Of a DNA stretch of 64,000 nt, positions 29,604-38,603 are shown in pieces. This stretch comes from Paenibacillus kyungheensis (GTDB lineage: Bacteria; Bacillota; Bacilli; Paenibacillales; Paenibacillaceae), in the NCBI RefSeq assembly GCF_028606985.1, contig NZ_CP117416.1, positions 2,022,001 through 2,086,000 of the forward strand. Reading direction: 5' to 3'. Position 1 is the first letter of the stretch; each line of letters opens with the position of its first letter. A program made the translations under genes and the position numbers. Below the pieces are notes generated by a model, which was given only the letters and a program-made list of their open reading frames with translations, had not been told where the DNA came from and did no database searches.

Positions 29604-29632
29604 GCAGGAACAGTAGAGATGTTGTCGAATAT
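29604..29632 (+). promoter_or_regulatory. SigH-like promoter of spoVS
   Basis: GCAGGAACA and GTCGAATAT, separated by 11 bases, match the SigH pattern RNAGGAWWW-N11/12-RNNGAATWW with one mismatch. spoVS of B. subtilis is known to be SigH-controlled. Confidence 0.6.
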
Positions 29633-29686
29633 TATCTACTAATCATGGAATCAAGCCATCATTCATTCCCAGGGGAGGTACTTATC

Positions 29687-29947
29687 ATGGAAGTATTAAA
29701 AGTTTCAGCAAAATCCAACCCGAATTCTGTAGCAGGAGCATTGGCAGGTGTATTGCGTGAAAGAGGTGCCGCTGAACTTCAAGCCATTGGAGCAGGTGCC
29801 CTTAATCAAGCGATTAAAGCAGTAGCTATTGCCCGGGGATTCGTAGCACCAAGTGGAGTTGACCTGATTTGTATTCCAGCCTTTACGGACATTGTGATTG
29901 ATGGAGAAGACAGAACCGCCATGAAATTGATTGTAGAACCTAGATAA
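29687..29947 (+). CDS. spoVS: stage V sporulation protein S
   Basis: Small Alba-like-fold protein needed for normal spore development; 86 residues, exactly the family length (MEVLKVSAKSNPNSVAGALAGV..., KAVAIARGFVAPSG, DIVIDGEDRTAMKLIVEPR). AGGGGAGGT precedes the ATG at 29687; an in-frame ATG at 29645 would add 14 unrelated residues. Follows rny-ymdB as in B. subtilis. It supports a sporulating ancestry, though SpoVS also occurs in some non-sporulators. Confidence 0.97.
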   Translation: MEVLKVSAKSNPNSVAGALAGVLRERGAAELQAIGAGALNQAIKAVAIARGFVAPSGVDLICIPAFTDIVIDGEDRTAMKLIVEPR

Positions 29948-30056
29948 TACTGCTGCTATCCTGAACGTAAGTAGATACCTATAGTCCTAACGATCATAGC
30001 GTATACCTCTTGCAACAGAGATGATGGTGAAAGTGGTCATTTGTTTGCATACTTGG

Positions 30057-30094
30057 GACCTGTAAGCTTGTTTTATAAGCTTGGAGGTCTTTTT
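30057..30094 (+). terminator. terminator after spoVS
   Basis: GACCT/AGGTC outer stem with an inner AAGCTT/AAGCTT helix, then TTTTT. Confidence 0.8.
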
Positions 30095-30225
30095 GCTGAG
30101 TTGCTTTTCATTTTTGGTACAAAAGATGTATAATAAAGTAGCATGCATTTTGCAAATGTACGAGTATGTGCGTTTTGTTACAAAGTGCAAATGAAATAGA
30201 GAATAATAGAGGAGTGAGTGATTAC

Positions 30226-30798
30226 ATGAGTAAAATCGTACCTGTAGGCGTGTCAGCACGTCATATTCATCTAACCCAAGAACATATCGAAGTATTATTT
30301 GGTGAAGGTTACCAATTAACAGAATTCAAACCGTTGTCCCAACCAGGACAATTTGCTGCTAATGAAACGGTTGCTGTAGTAGGAAGCAAAGGAACGTTTG
30401 AAAAAGTTCGTATTTTGGGACCTGCTCGTCCAGCAACACAATTGGAAATCTCTCGTACGGATTCTTTCGCTATTGGTGTGAAAGCTCCTGTTCGTGAGTC
30501 TGGTAAAATCGATGGTACACCGGGTGTTCTTCTAAAAGGACCAGCTGGTGAAGTGCAAATCGAAGAAGGCGTGATTGTAGCTGCACGTCATATTCATTTC
30601 CATACTTCTGATGCAGAAAAATGGGGAATTAAAGATCAAGAGTTGTTAAAAGTGCGTTTGTCTGGTGAACGTGGTCTTGTTCTTGAAAACGTCATTGCAC
30701 GTGTATCCGATTCTTTCGCTTTGGATATGCACATTGATACAGATGAAGCAAATGCTTCCGGTGCTGCGACTGGTGACACTGCTGAAATTATCGATTAA
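30226..30798 (+). CDS. pduL: phosphate propanoyltransferase / phosphotransacetylase, PduL family
   Basis: Transfers an acyl group between CoA and phosphate using zinc. 190 residues, two repeated halves, with the metal-binding SARHIHLTQEH (near residue 10) and AARHIHFHTSDAEKWG (near 120). The ATG at 30226 follows AGAGGAGTGAG. No other propanediol-utilisation or microcompartment genes are nearby, so a general acetate or propionate overflow role is more likely than microcompartment work. Confidence 0.93.
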   Translation: MSKIVPVGVSARHIHLTQEHIEVLFGEGYQLTEFKPLSQPGQFAANETVAVVGSKGTFEKVRILGPARPATQLEISRTDSFAIGVKAPVRESGKIDGTPGVLLKGPAGEVQIEEGVIVAARHIHFHTSDAEKWGIKDQELLKVRLSGERGLVLENVIARVSDSFALDMHIDTDEANASGAATGDTAEIID

Positions 30799-30815
30799 TC
30801 ATAAATAGATATACC

Positions 30816-30851
30816 AAAAGCCTATTTCACTCTATAGAAATAGGCTTTTTT
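30816..30851 (+). terminator. terminator after pduL
   Basis: AAAAGCCTATTTC/GAAATAGGCTTTT stem with a T run. Confidence 0.9.
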
Positions 30852-30910
30852 GTTTATCTTTTTTATGGTACATTCCTTATGAAAATCAAATATACAATGG
30901 AGGAATATAG

Positions 30911-31648
30911 ATGTCATGTAAAAGTATAGGCAAATGGATATCGTTAGCGATCATTTTATATACATTAAGTGCTATCACGAATACAACCACATCGGTAAGT
31001 ATAGCAGCATCCAATCTGCCTAGCGCTCAACAAGATGCGTATCAGCAAAATCTTTTTCGGACATTTGATCAATTGCATACAGAACAGGTGGTTCTCGTTA
31101 CCGCTGCGCACAACAATACATTTAAAGGCACACTTCAGGTATATACCAAACAAAATGGACAATGGACATTGCAATTATCGGCATTACCTGTGGTCTTGGG
31201 TAAGCATGGACTGGGCAAAACCAAAGAAGGTGATGGTAAAACACCAATCGGTACATATTCATTAGGAACAGCGTTTGGCACAGCACCTAAGCCTACAGGG
31301 TTACAATTAGATTATGAACAACACACCGCTCAAGATTACTGGGTCGATGATGTGAATTCTAGTGATTATAATCAGAAAGTGACAGAATCGGGCGATCCCA
31401 ACCAACGCTGGGCATCTTATGAGAAAATGAATAATCCTCTTTATAAATATGGAATGGTGGTTAATTACAATATCAATCCAATTGTAAAAGGCAAAGGCAG
31501 TGCGATTTTTGTACACAAATGGAGAAGTTCCACCCAACCGACAGATGGGTGTATCGCTTTATCAGAAGCCAATTTGTTAAAAGTATTAAAAGCAATTGAT
31601 CCTGCCAAATCGCCTAAGATTCGTATCGGTACAGTAAGTGCTCGTTAA
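30911..31648 (+). CDS. secreted L,D-transpeptidase family protein
   Basis: Peptidoglycan-modifying enzyme of the YkuD fold. 245 residues with a signal peptide or membrane anchor (about 5-32). The catalytic Cys is in TDGCIALS (near residue 216) preceded by the conserved His in IFVHKW, and GDGKTPIGTYSLG marks the start of the fold. The long central insert (YDYEQHTAQDYWVDD...DPNQRWASYEKM) resembles YafK/ErfK-related proteins. TGGAGGAAT precedes the ATG. Monocistronic between terminator-like sites. Confidence 0.88.
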   Translation: MSCKSIGKWISLAIILYTLSAITNTTTSVSIAASNLPSAQQDAYQQNLFRTFDQLHTEQVVLVTAAHNNTFKGTLQVYTKQNGQWTLQLSALPVVLGKHGLGKTKEGDGKTPIGTYSLGTAFGTAPKPTGLQLDYEQHTAQDYWVDDVNSSDYNQKVTESGDPNQRWASYEKMNNPLYKYGMVVNYNINPIVKGKGSAIFVHKWRSSTQPTDGCIALSEANLLKVLKAIDPAKSPKIRIGTVSAR

Positions 31649-31817
31649 ATCTTGTTAAGTAACTAAGAACATGAACCATTGTACTGGTGGAACAGGTACG
31701 ATTTGACAGCTTTTTATAATAGAGTAAGCATGATATAATTAGCAGTAATGCTTTTTTAAGATGTTGGAAGAGGCATACAGAAACTTTAGAATGATGCTTA
31801 CAGTGGGGAGTGGCAGC

Positions 31818-33368
31818 ATGTCAAAAGAAATTAAGGATTATTCCAAGTACTTTGATTTTTCGGATGCTAAAGTGATTTCAGAAGATGAAAACGGCAAAAA
31901 AATTCGTATCCGAGGTCGGGAAATCCATATTATATCTGAACCGAATCAACGTGAAGAAAAGAAACGTGGTAAACAAGATGTGCAAGTTGTCTATGAGGAA
32001 AGTATTCCAGAAGAACTACGTACTGTTGGGATAGGCAAGCATTATCTTGTCTATACATTTGGTTGTCAGATGAATGAGCACGATTCTGAGACGATCAAAG
32101 GTATGTTAGAACAGATGGGCTATCAAGCCACAGAAAGTCGTGAAGAAGCAGATATTATTTTGTTAAATACGTGTGCTATTCGCGAAAATGCAGAAGATCG
32201 AGTATTTGGTGAATTGGGTCATCTCAAAACATTAAAACTTGAAAAGCCAGGCCTATTATTAGGCGTATGCGGTTGCATGTCTCAAGAAGAAGGCGTCGTT
32301 AATCGTATTATGCAAAAGCATGGTTTTGTCGATATGATCTTTGGTACACATAATATTCACCGTCTGCCTTATTTAATTCAAGAATCGCTATTCAGTAAAG
32401 AAATGGTCGTCGAGGTCTGGTCCAAAGAAGGAGATATCGTCGAAAATTTACCGAAAAAGCGGCAGGGTATGCGTGGTTGGGTAAATATTATGTATGGATG
32501 CGATAAATTCTGTACGTATTGCATCGTGCCTTTTACACGTGGTAAAGAACGCAGTCGTCTTCCGCAAGATGTGATCGCTGAAGTGCGTGAATTAGCGCGT
32601 CAAGGATTTAAAGAAATTACACTACTAGGTCAAAATGTTAATGCTTATGGCAAAGACTTGACAGGTATGAACTATACATTTGGAGATTTGATGGATGATA
32701 TCTCCAAAATTGATATCCCGCGTGTTCGCTTCACCACATCGCATCCAAGAGATTTCGATGATCGTCTGATCGAAGTATTGGCTAAAGGTGGTAATCTGGT
32801 AGAACATATTCACTTGCCTGTACAATCAGGTAGCAGTGCTGTGTTGAAAAAAATGAGTCGTAAATATACACGCGAGTTGTATTTGGATCTGGTAGGTAGA
32901 ATCAAAGCATCTATTCCTAATGCTGTACTGACTACTGATATTATCGTAGGTTTCCCTGGCGAAACAGACGAGCAATTTGAAGAAACCTTATCACTTGTAC
33001 GTGAAGTTGGATTTGATTCGGCATATACATTTATCTATTCACCACGTGAAGGTACACCGGCGGCTGTGATGGAAGACAATGTACCGATGGAAGTGAAAAA
33101 AGAACGATTGCAACGCTTGAACCAAACGATTAAAGACTACAGCTTAATCGGTAGTGAAAAATTCTTAGGTCAAGTGGTTGAAGTACTGGTTGAAGGTGAA
33201 AGTAAAAACAATTCAACAGTTCTGGCAGGACGCACGCGTTCTAACAAATTAGTTCATTTTGAAGGATCAGCAGACTTGATCGGTCAATTCGTACATGTAC
33301 AGATTACCGATTACAAAACGTTTTATATCAAAGGCGAACTGGTTGCTGAACCTGCTGTAGCCTATTAA
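31818..33368 (+). CDS. miaB: tRNA-2-methylthio-N6-dimethylallyladenosine synthase MiaB
   Basis: Radical SAM methylthiotransferase that modifies A37 of tRNAs. Order: basic N-terminal extension, UPF0004 domain with Cys ligands ([28 protein letters not shown]), radical SAM domain with [17 protein letters not shown] (CxxxCxxC) near residue 230, and a C-terminal TRAM domain. The ATG at 31818 is preferred (516 residues, GGGGAG at about 8 bases); an ATG at 31761 has no ribosome binding site. It precedes ricA as in B. subtilis ymcB-ymcA. Confidence 0.96.
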   Translation: MSKEIKDYSKYFDFSDAKVISEDENGKKIRIRGREIHIISEPNQREEKKRGKQDVQVVYEESIPEELRTVGIGKHYLVYTFGCQMNEHDSETIKGMLEQMGYQATESREEADIILLNTCAIRENAEDRVFGELGHLKTLKLEKPGLLLGVCGCMSQEEGVVNRIMQKHGFVDMIFGTHNIHRLPYLIQESLFSKEMVVEVWSKEGDIVENLPKKRQGMRGWVNIMYGCDKFCTYCIVPFTRGKERSRLPQDVIAEVRELARQGFKEITLLGQNVNAYGKDLTGMNYTFGDLMDDISKIDIPRVRFTTSHPRDFDDRLIEVLAKGGNLVEHIHLPVQSGSSAVLKKMSRKYTRELYLDLVGRIKASIPNAVLTTDIIVGFPGETDEQFEETLSLVREVGFDSAYTFIYSPREGTPAAVMEDNVPMEVKKERLQRLNQTIKDYSLIGSEKFLGQVVEVLVEGESKNNSTVLAGRTRSNKLVHFEGSADLIGQFVHVQITDYKTFYIKGELVAEPAVAY

Positions 33369-33400
33369 TTAAATTTGAGCAAGTAAACGGAGGATTGTCG

Positions 33401-33862
33401 ATGGAGCATCATGATCGCAATGTTGAATCAACGACAGGCGGAGCACCACTTGAATTAAATACACAGGGTCTTTTTATTCGTGAAGATATTATGGCAAAAA
33501 CCAAGCAATTGGCTGCGCTGATCTCAGAAAGTGAAGAAGTGGATCATTTCAAAAGAGCAGAAAAAATGATTCAATCTCATCCACGAATCGAAGAATTAAT
33601 TCGTACGATTAAGAAAAAGCAAAAAGAAGTGGTTGCTTTTGAATCGATGAAAAACGAAAAAATGATTGCTAGAATTGAAGGCGAATTAACAGCCTTACAA
33701 CAAGAACTGGATGATATTCCATTAGTATCGGATTATCAAGAAAGTCAGGTTGAAATTAACGACATGTTACAAATGGTTATTTCAGTTATTCATGATACCG
33801 TTTCTGAGAAAATCAATGTAGAGAGCGGTAAGGATTCACCTCCATCGTCCTGCAATGACTAG
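33401..33862 (+). CDS. ricA: RicA (YmcA)/YlbF-family protein
   Basis: Member of the YlbF/YmcA helical family. In B. subtilis RicA forms the iron-sulfur RicA-RicF-RicT complex needed for RNase Y-dependent mRNA maturation, sporulation, competence and biofilm. 153 residues: a 30-residue leader, then the helical domain (IMAKTKQLAALISESEEV...ELDDIPLVSDYQESQVEINDML). A Cys lies close to the C-terminus (PPSSCND). GGAGG is 7 bases before the ATG at 33401. Directly behind miaB; its expected partner RNase Y is encoded 5 kb upstream. Confidence 0.88.
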   Translation: MEHHDRNVESTTGGAPLELNTQGLFIREDIMAKTKQLAALISESEEVDHFKRAEKMIQSHPRIEELIRTIKKKQKEVVAFESMKNEKMIARIEGELTALQQELDDIPLVSDYQESQVEINDMLQMVISVIHDTVSEKINVESGKDSPPSSCND

Positions 33863-33871
33863 AACAAATCC

Positions 33872-33903
33872 AAAGACGCGGAGCATATAGCCGCGTCTTT
33901 TTT
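33872..33903 (+). terminator. terminator after ricA
   Basis: AAAGACGCGG/CCGCGTCTTT stem with a T run. Confidence 0.9.
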
Positions 33904-33994
33904 GATTTTTGTAGAACTCTATGGGCTATCTCTATAGATACCTGCCATATGATTTCATATTGTTGACTCTACATGCAGAAAGAAGTGAATGGTC

Positions 33995-35035
33995 ATGGAA
34001 TCTTCTAATTATGGTTATGATTCTGTGTTAATCCGTACTCAATCCAATCACGAATGTGTACCTATTACATTATTGATGCTTGCTGATCCTGATCTAGAAG
34101 CGATACAGCGTTACAAAGCATATTGTCGTTGGTGGATAGCAGAGATAGCGAATCATGTAGTAGGAGTCTGTGGAGTGCTTCAACGTACAGCACAAGAATG
34201 GGAAATTATGAATATCGCAGTCGAAGAGGGTTATGAAGGTCAAGGCATAGGCAGTAAGTTACTGGACGAAGTATTAGAGCAACTCAAGCAGTTCAAAGCT
34301 AACGTTGTTACAGTAGCTACAGGTAATTCCAGTCTGGGCGCACTTGCCTTTTATCAAAAACATGGTTTTCGCATCATAAGAATAGAACATGATCATTTCA
34401 CTACTCATTATGAACAGCCTATTATTGAAAATGGTATTGTATGTCGGGATCAAATCATTTTGCAAAAGAGTTGGGGCGATTCTAACTCTCTATCTTATAT
34501 GTATCCTTATAGCAAAGAACCTTATTTGGCGATGGTTGTCTCTGTGCGGATTGCTCAGATTCGGGATTCTGGTGCTTTGATTCGGATGAAGCAGAAATTA
34601 GACGAGCAGACTACTTTTATGTTGCTTGAGCCTGGTGAGCGGAATCTGAATGAAGCAGAACAACGGGATATGATTCGTTATGCACTGCGTAGTGCTAATT
34701 CTAATATTTTTCTAGCTGAACACGAAGGTCAGATTATTGGATATTTGGAAGCGATTGGTGGCAAAGTTGCACGTAATCGCCATAGTGTATATATTGTTGT
34801 AGGTGTACTGCAAGAGTATGCAAATCGTGGTATAGGAAGACGGTTATTTCAGACGATGATTCACTGGGCACAAGATCGTCATTTGCATCGTCTTGAATTG
34901 AATGTGCAAGGTAATAATGAACGCGCTTTACATTTATATCGTTCATTGGGTTTTCGGATTGAAGGGATTCAAAAAAACGCATTAGTGGTTGAACAGCGCT
35001 ATGTAGATTTGATACAAATGGGATTGTTATTGTAA
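33995..35035 (+). CDS. tandem (double) GNAT-family acetyltransferase
   Basis: Two GNAT domains fused in one 346-residue chain. The first (about 1-155) has the acetyl-CoA motif YEGQGIGSKLL and ALAFYQKHGFR; the second (about 185-345) has YANRGIGRRLF and ALHLYRSLGFR. Both retain the Q/R-x-x-G-x-G/A pyrophosphate loop, so both may bind acetyl-CoA. Substrate unknown. The start could be ATG 33989 or 33995; the second has better spacing from the weak AGAAAGAAG. Likely an ancestral gene fusion. Confidence 0.82.
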   Translation: MESSNYGYDSVLIRTQSNHECVPITLLMLADPDLEAIQRYKAYCRWWIAEIANHVVGVCGVLQRTAQEWEIMNIAVEEGYEGQGIGSKLLDEVLEQLKQFKANVVTVATGNSSLGALAFYQKHGFRIIRIEHDHFTTHYEQPIIENGIVCRDQIILQKSWGDSNSLSYMYPYSKEPYLAMVVSVRIAQIRDSGALIRMKQKLDEQTTFMLLEPGERNLNEAEQRDMIRYALRSANSNIFLAEHEGQIIGYLEAIGGKVARNRHSVYIVVGVLQEYANRGIGRRLFQTMIHWAQDRHLHRLELNVQGNNERALHLYRSLGFRIEGIQKNALVVEQRYVDLIQMGLLL

Positions 35036-35065
35036 CAAGCCGTTTTGAACAGGAGGAGCATTTTT

Positions 35066-35464
35066 TTGACACATTGGGATGAAATATTAAAAAAAAGCGA
35101 ACAATTATACTGGGGACTACTAGGTTGCCGTCTTATTGCAAGTGAACAGGATTATATTACGATAGGGCTTACAGCGACACCTCAACATTTAAATCATATG
35201 CATATTGTGCATGGTGGTGTACAGATGTCGATGATGGATCAAGTGATGGGGATGTTGTCGATGGCGATTCAAGATGGACAACCTTGTGTAACCACAAATA
35301 TGAACACTCATTTTGTAGAATCGATGAAAGAAGGCGAACTGTTTGCGACAGCTCGTATACTTCATCTCGCTGGTAGAACAGTGACTTTGCAAGCTGAAGT
35401 ATCTAACGCAGAAGGAACAATAGGAGCTATCTCAACTGCAACATTTATAGCAACTCGCAAATAA
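35066..35464 (+). CDS. PaaI-type hotdog-fold thioesterase
   Basis: Acyl-CoA thioesterase-like protein, 132 residues. The hotdog signature HIVHGGVQMSMMDQVMGM (HGG-x-x-x-x-x-D) is near residues 48-65. TTG start 7 bases after AGGAGGAG (35051-35058); the ribosome binding site lies just past the end of the acetyltransferase gene, so the two are probably co-transcribed. Substrate not deducible. Confidence 0.85.
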   Translation: MTHWDEILKKSEQLYWGLLGCRLIASEQDYITIGLTATPQHLNHMHIVHGGVQMSMMDQVMGMLSMAIQDGQPCVTTNMNTHFVESMKEGELFATARILHLAGRTVTLQAEVSNAEGTIGAISTATFIATRK

Positions 35465-35467
35465 AGA

Positions 35468-35496
35468 TTGACCTATCTGAGAGAATCATTCATAAT
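35468..35496 (+). promoter_or_regulatory. SigA promoter of the Nudix-pncA-pncB group
   Basis: TTGACC (35468-35473) and CATAAT (35491-35496), spacer 17, about 40 bases before the Nudix start codon. Confidence 0.6.
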
Positions 35497-35506
35497 GATA
35501 TTATCA
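35485..35506 (+). promoter_or_regulatory. palindromes over the -10 element, candidate NrtR-like operator
   Basis: ATCATT-CAT-AATGAT (35485-35499) overlaps the -10 element and is followed by a second palindrome, TGATATTATCA (35496-35506). Their position would let a bound repressor block transcription. The downstream gene encodes a Nudix protein with a winged-helix tail, a plausible autoregulator. Confidence 0.4.
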
Positions 35507-35535
35507 AATAGATAAAATGAACAGTGGTGATAACG

Positions 35536-36309
35536 ATGACGGATAACAGCAAACAGCATTCGTATGATGTCAAAAAGTATCGTACGCCCGATGGCGCACC
35601 AGCCGATATTGTTATGTTTACTTTGACTAAAAAAGAGCGGAAGACTTTTACCAAAACATTACCTTTACGTGAATTGAAAGTAATGTTGATTCGTCGCCGC
35701 TCATGGCCTTTTGCCGGGAAATGGGCGTTGCCTGGTGGATTTTCACACGACGATGAATCGTTATTTGAAGCAGCGCAACGTGAGCTCAAAGAAGAAACAG
35801 GAGTAGATGGTCGCCATCTGGAGTATCTTGGTGTCTATAGTGAACCAGGGCGTGATCCTCGTGGTTGGATTATCTCTCATGCGTTTTTTGCTTTAGTAGA
35901 AGAGCAGGTGTTAGAGAAACGGCAGGCGGCTGACGATGCAGAAGAAGTAGGTCTATTTACAATTGAAGAAGCACTGGAAAAGCTAGAACTTGGATTTGAT
36001 CATCATGATATTATTCGTGATGCATATATGCGGATTCAAGAACAGATGCTCAGTACAGTCATCGCCAAAAAGTTTTTACCGCCTGAATTTACATTAAGTG
36101 AATTGTATCAGGTGATCAAAGCAGTTGTGCCTGATTTTGAAGAACCGAATTTTATTCGTAAAATTACATCAACTCGTAGTCGCAAAGGTATTATTGAAGA
36201 GGTTCACGATGAAGAAGGGAACTTGTTAAGTTCTAATCAGTATTCTCAGCGTCCTGCACAATTATATCGTTTTACAGGTCTTGTACCACGTCTTTCAATT
36301 TATTCGTAA
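35536..36309 (+). CDS. Nudix hydrolase with winged-helix C-terminus, NrtR-like NAD regulator
   Basis: 257 residues. Residues about 40-170 form a Nudix domain with an apparently intact box, GFSHDDE...RELKEETGV. Residues about 175-245 (FTLSELYQVIKAVV...FIRKITSTRSRKGIIEE) resemble the winged-helix domain of NrtR regulators, which sense ADP-ribose or related compounds and repress NAD genes. The two next genes are pncA and pncB, fitting that role. ATG at 35536 after GGTGAT; GTG at 35524 is the alternative. It could instead be a plain ADP-ribose pyrophosphatase of the same architecture. Confidence 0.78.
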   Translation: MTDNSKQHSYDVKKYRTPDGAPADIVMFTLTKKERKTFTKTLPLRELKVMLIRRRSWPFAGKWALPGGFSHDDESLFEAAQRELKEETGVDGRHLEYLGVYSEPGRDPRGWIISHAFFALVEEQVLEKRQAADDAEEVGLFTIEEALEKLELGFDHHDIIRDAYMRIQEQMLSTVIAKKFLPPEFTLSELYQVIKAVVPDFEEPNFIRKITSTRSRKGIIEEVHDEEGNLLSSNQYSQRPAQLYRFTGLVPRLSIYS

Positions 36310-36357
36310 AGATATTCTGAGTCGTTATTGTTATTTCGATATCTGGAGGCATATATT

Positions 36358-36900
36358 ATGAAAGCTCTAATTGTAATCGATTATACTCGTGACTTTGTAG
36401 ATGGTGCTTTACCAGTAGGACAACCTGCGATAGATATTGAACAGCGTATGGTGGAGTTGACCGAGAAATTTGTTAATAACGATGATTATGTAGTGATGGC
36501 TGTTGATATGCACGAGCCTAATGATGCTTACCATCCAGAGACCAATCTTTTTCCACCACATAATATTCGTGGTACAGCAGGTCGAGAATTGTATGGTGGA
36601 CTGAGTGAAGTGTATGCGAGTCATCAACAGCAGATCGTATGGATGGACAAGACTAGATATAGCGCCTTTGCAGGTACTGATCTTGAATTGAAGTTACGTG
36701 AACGTGGAATTACAGAAGTGCATCTGATTGGAGTATGTACAGATATTTGTGTTTTGCATACAGCGGTAGATGCTTATAATAAAGGGTTCAAATTGGTGAT
36801 CCATACGGATGCAATCGCAAGTTTTAATCCAGAAGGTCATGTATGGGCAATCAGTCATTTTGAACAAAGTATGGGTGCAGAGCTTATTGATAGCTATTAA
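36358..36900 (+). CDS. pncA: nicotinamidase (isochorismatase-like cysteine hydrolase)
   Basis: Converts nicotinamide to nicotinate, first step of NAD salvage. 180 residues with the catalytic triad Asp (IDYTRDFV), Lys (MDKTRYSAF) and Cys (GVCTDICVLHT), plus the metal-binding DMHEPNDAYHPE. ATG at 36358 follows CTGGAGG; an in-frame ATG at 36328 is less likely. Flanked by the Nudix regulator and pncB, the gene for the next enzyme. Confidence 0.93.
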   Translation: MKALIVIDYTRDFVDGALPVGQPAIDIEQRMVELTEKFVNNDDYVVMAVDMHEPNDAYHPETNLFPPHNIRGTAGRELYGGLSEVYASHQQQIVWMDKTRYSAFAGTDLELKLRERGITEVHLIGVCTDICVLHTAVDAYNKGFKLVIHTDAIASFNPEGHVWAISHFEQSMGAELIDSY

Positions 36901-36991
36901 TGTGCAATGATTCACAATTCTGCTTGTGCAGCAGAAAGACGTGCAAGCAGAGTTGCTTTTGCATGATCAACAATGAAGAGGTGACATGGTG

Positions 36992-38446
36992 ATGAATGAA
37001 ATGGGACTGGCTTTACATACAGATAAGTATCAGATCAATATGATGTATGCTCATTGGATTAATGGTACACATCATAAGAAAGCAGTGTTTGAAGCTTATT
37101 TCCGCAAACTTCCTTTTGGTAATGGCTACGCCGTTTTTGCAGGTCTGGAACGGATTGTGAATTATATAACCAACTTGAGTTTTCGTGAAGAAGATATTGC
37201 TTATCTGGCAGAACAGGAAGAAAACTATGACGCTAAGTTTTTAGAAGAATTGCGCCAGTTCCGTTTTCATGGCAATCTGTTTTCGATGAAAGAAGGAGCA
37301 GTGGTTTTTGCAGATGAGCCATTGATTCGTGTAGAAGGTTCGATTATTGAAGCACAGTTGGTAGAAACGGCTTTGCTTAACTTTATGAACTATCAGACCC
37401 TAATCGCTACCAAAGCTTCACGCATCAAGCAGGTAGGCGGTAACGATATTCTATTGGAGTTTGGTACAAGACGCGCTCAAGAAGCAGATGCGGCGATCTG
37501 GGGAGCTAGAGCAGCCTATATCGCAGGCTTTCATGCAACATCCAATATGTTAGCAGGAGCAAGATTCGGGATTCCTACCAAAGGCACACATGCTCATGCA
37601 TGGGTACAGAGCTTTGGCAATGAACAAGAAGCGTTTGATCGTTATGCCAATGCAATGCCAGACGGAGTAACATTGCTAGTCGATACCTTTGATACATTAG
37701 GTAGTGGTGTTCCACATGCGATCAAAACAGCCAAAGACTTGGAAGCTCGTGGTAAAAAGATGATCGCTATTCGTCTGGATAGTGGTGACCTTGCTTACTT
37801 ATCGATTCAAGCGCGTAAAATGCTAGACGATGCCGGATTATCGTATGTCAAAATCGTTGCTTCTAATGATCTGGATGAAAATACGATTCTCGATCTAAAA
37901 GCTCAAGGAGCACGTATCGATACATGGGGCGTAGGTACACAGTTGATAACAGCATCCGATCAACCTTCTTTAGGTGGAGTATACAAATTAGTCGAATGTG
38001 AGATTGATGGTGAAATGGTACCAACGATCAAAATCTCAGCTAATCCTGAAAAAGTATCTACACCGGGCACCAAAGAAGTATACCGGATTATTAATCCAAC
38101 CAACGGTAAAGCGATCGCTGATTATATCTGTTTCCCTGATGAGAAAGATCCGCTCGAAGGCAAGCGTCTTAAATTATTTAACCCGGCACATCCATATATC
38201 CGTAAATATGTATCAGATTATAAAGCGGTTCCGATGTTAGAACCTATTTTTATCGAAGGCAAGCAAGTGTATACGATGCCTAATTTGGAAGAGATTCGCG
38301 CTTATCATGTGAGCCAATTGGATGAATTCTGGCCTGAATATTTGCGTAAATTAAACCCTGAGATTTATCGTGTAAATGTAAGTGTGAAAGCTTGGGAAAT
38401 GAAGCAGAAATTACTTGCGCAATATTTGCCAGAAGAAGAATTGTAA
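36992..38446 (+). CDS. pncB: nicotinate phosphoribosyltransferase
   Basis: Joins nicotinate to PRPP to give nicotinate mononucleotide, the second salvage step after PncA. 484 residues, the long Firmicute form, with TDKYQINMMYAHW at the N-terminus, EFGTRRAQEADAA, KGTHAHAWVQSF (catalytic His region) and AIRLDSGDLAYLS. ATG at 36992 is best placed after AAGAGGTGA; ATG at 36986 is too close. A hairpin (TCTGCTTG/CAAGCAGA) lies between pncA and pncB but has only a weak T run. Confidence 0.95.
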   Translation: MNEMGLALHTDKYQINMMYAHWINGTHHKKAVFEAYFRKLPFGNGYAVFAGLERIVNYITNLSFREEDIAYLAEQEENYDAKFLEELRQFRFHGNLFSMKEGAVVFADEPLIRVEGSIIEAQLVETALLNFMNYQTLIATKASRIKQVGGNDILLEFGTRRAQEADAAIWGARAAYIAGFHATSNMLAGARFGIPTKGTHAHAWVQSFGNEQEAFDRYANAMPDGVTLLVDTFDTLGSGVPHAIKTAKDLEARGKKMIAIRLDSGDLAYLSIQARKMLDDAGLSYVKIVASNDLDENTILDLKAQGARIDTWGVGTQLITASDQPSLGGVYKLVECEIDGEMVPTIKISANPEKVSTPGTKEVYRIINPTNGKAIADYICFPDEKDPLEGKRLKLFNPAHPYIRKYVSDYKAVPMLEPIFIEGKQVYTMPNLEEIRAYHVSQLDEFWPEYLRKLNPEIYRVNVSVKAWEMKQKLLAQYLPEEEL

Positions 38447-38468
38447 TTCATATTCAATCCTATGCCAG

Positions 38469-38497
38469 ACCTGCCTTTTGCTAAAGGTAGGTTTTTT
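38469..38497 (+). terminator. terminator after pncB
   Basis: ACCTGCCTTT/AAAGGTAGGT perfect stem with a tetranucleotide loop, then TTTTT. Confidence 0.9.
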
Positions 38498-38603
38498 GGT
38501 TATATACATAGGAGAGTATTGTTCGTATACTGTACAATTTATCGCTGCCTTATTATACGTTAATCATTATAATCAACAAGGAAATACAGAAAGGATGAAT
38601 CAC

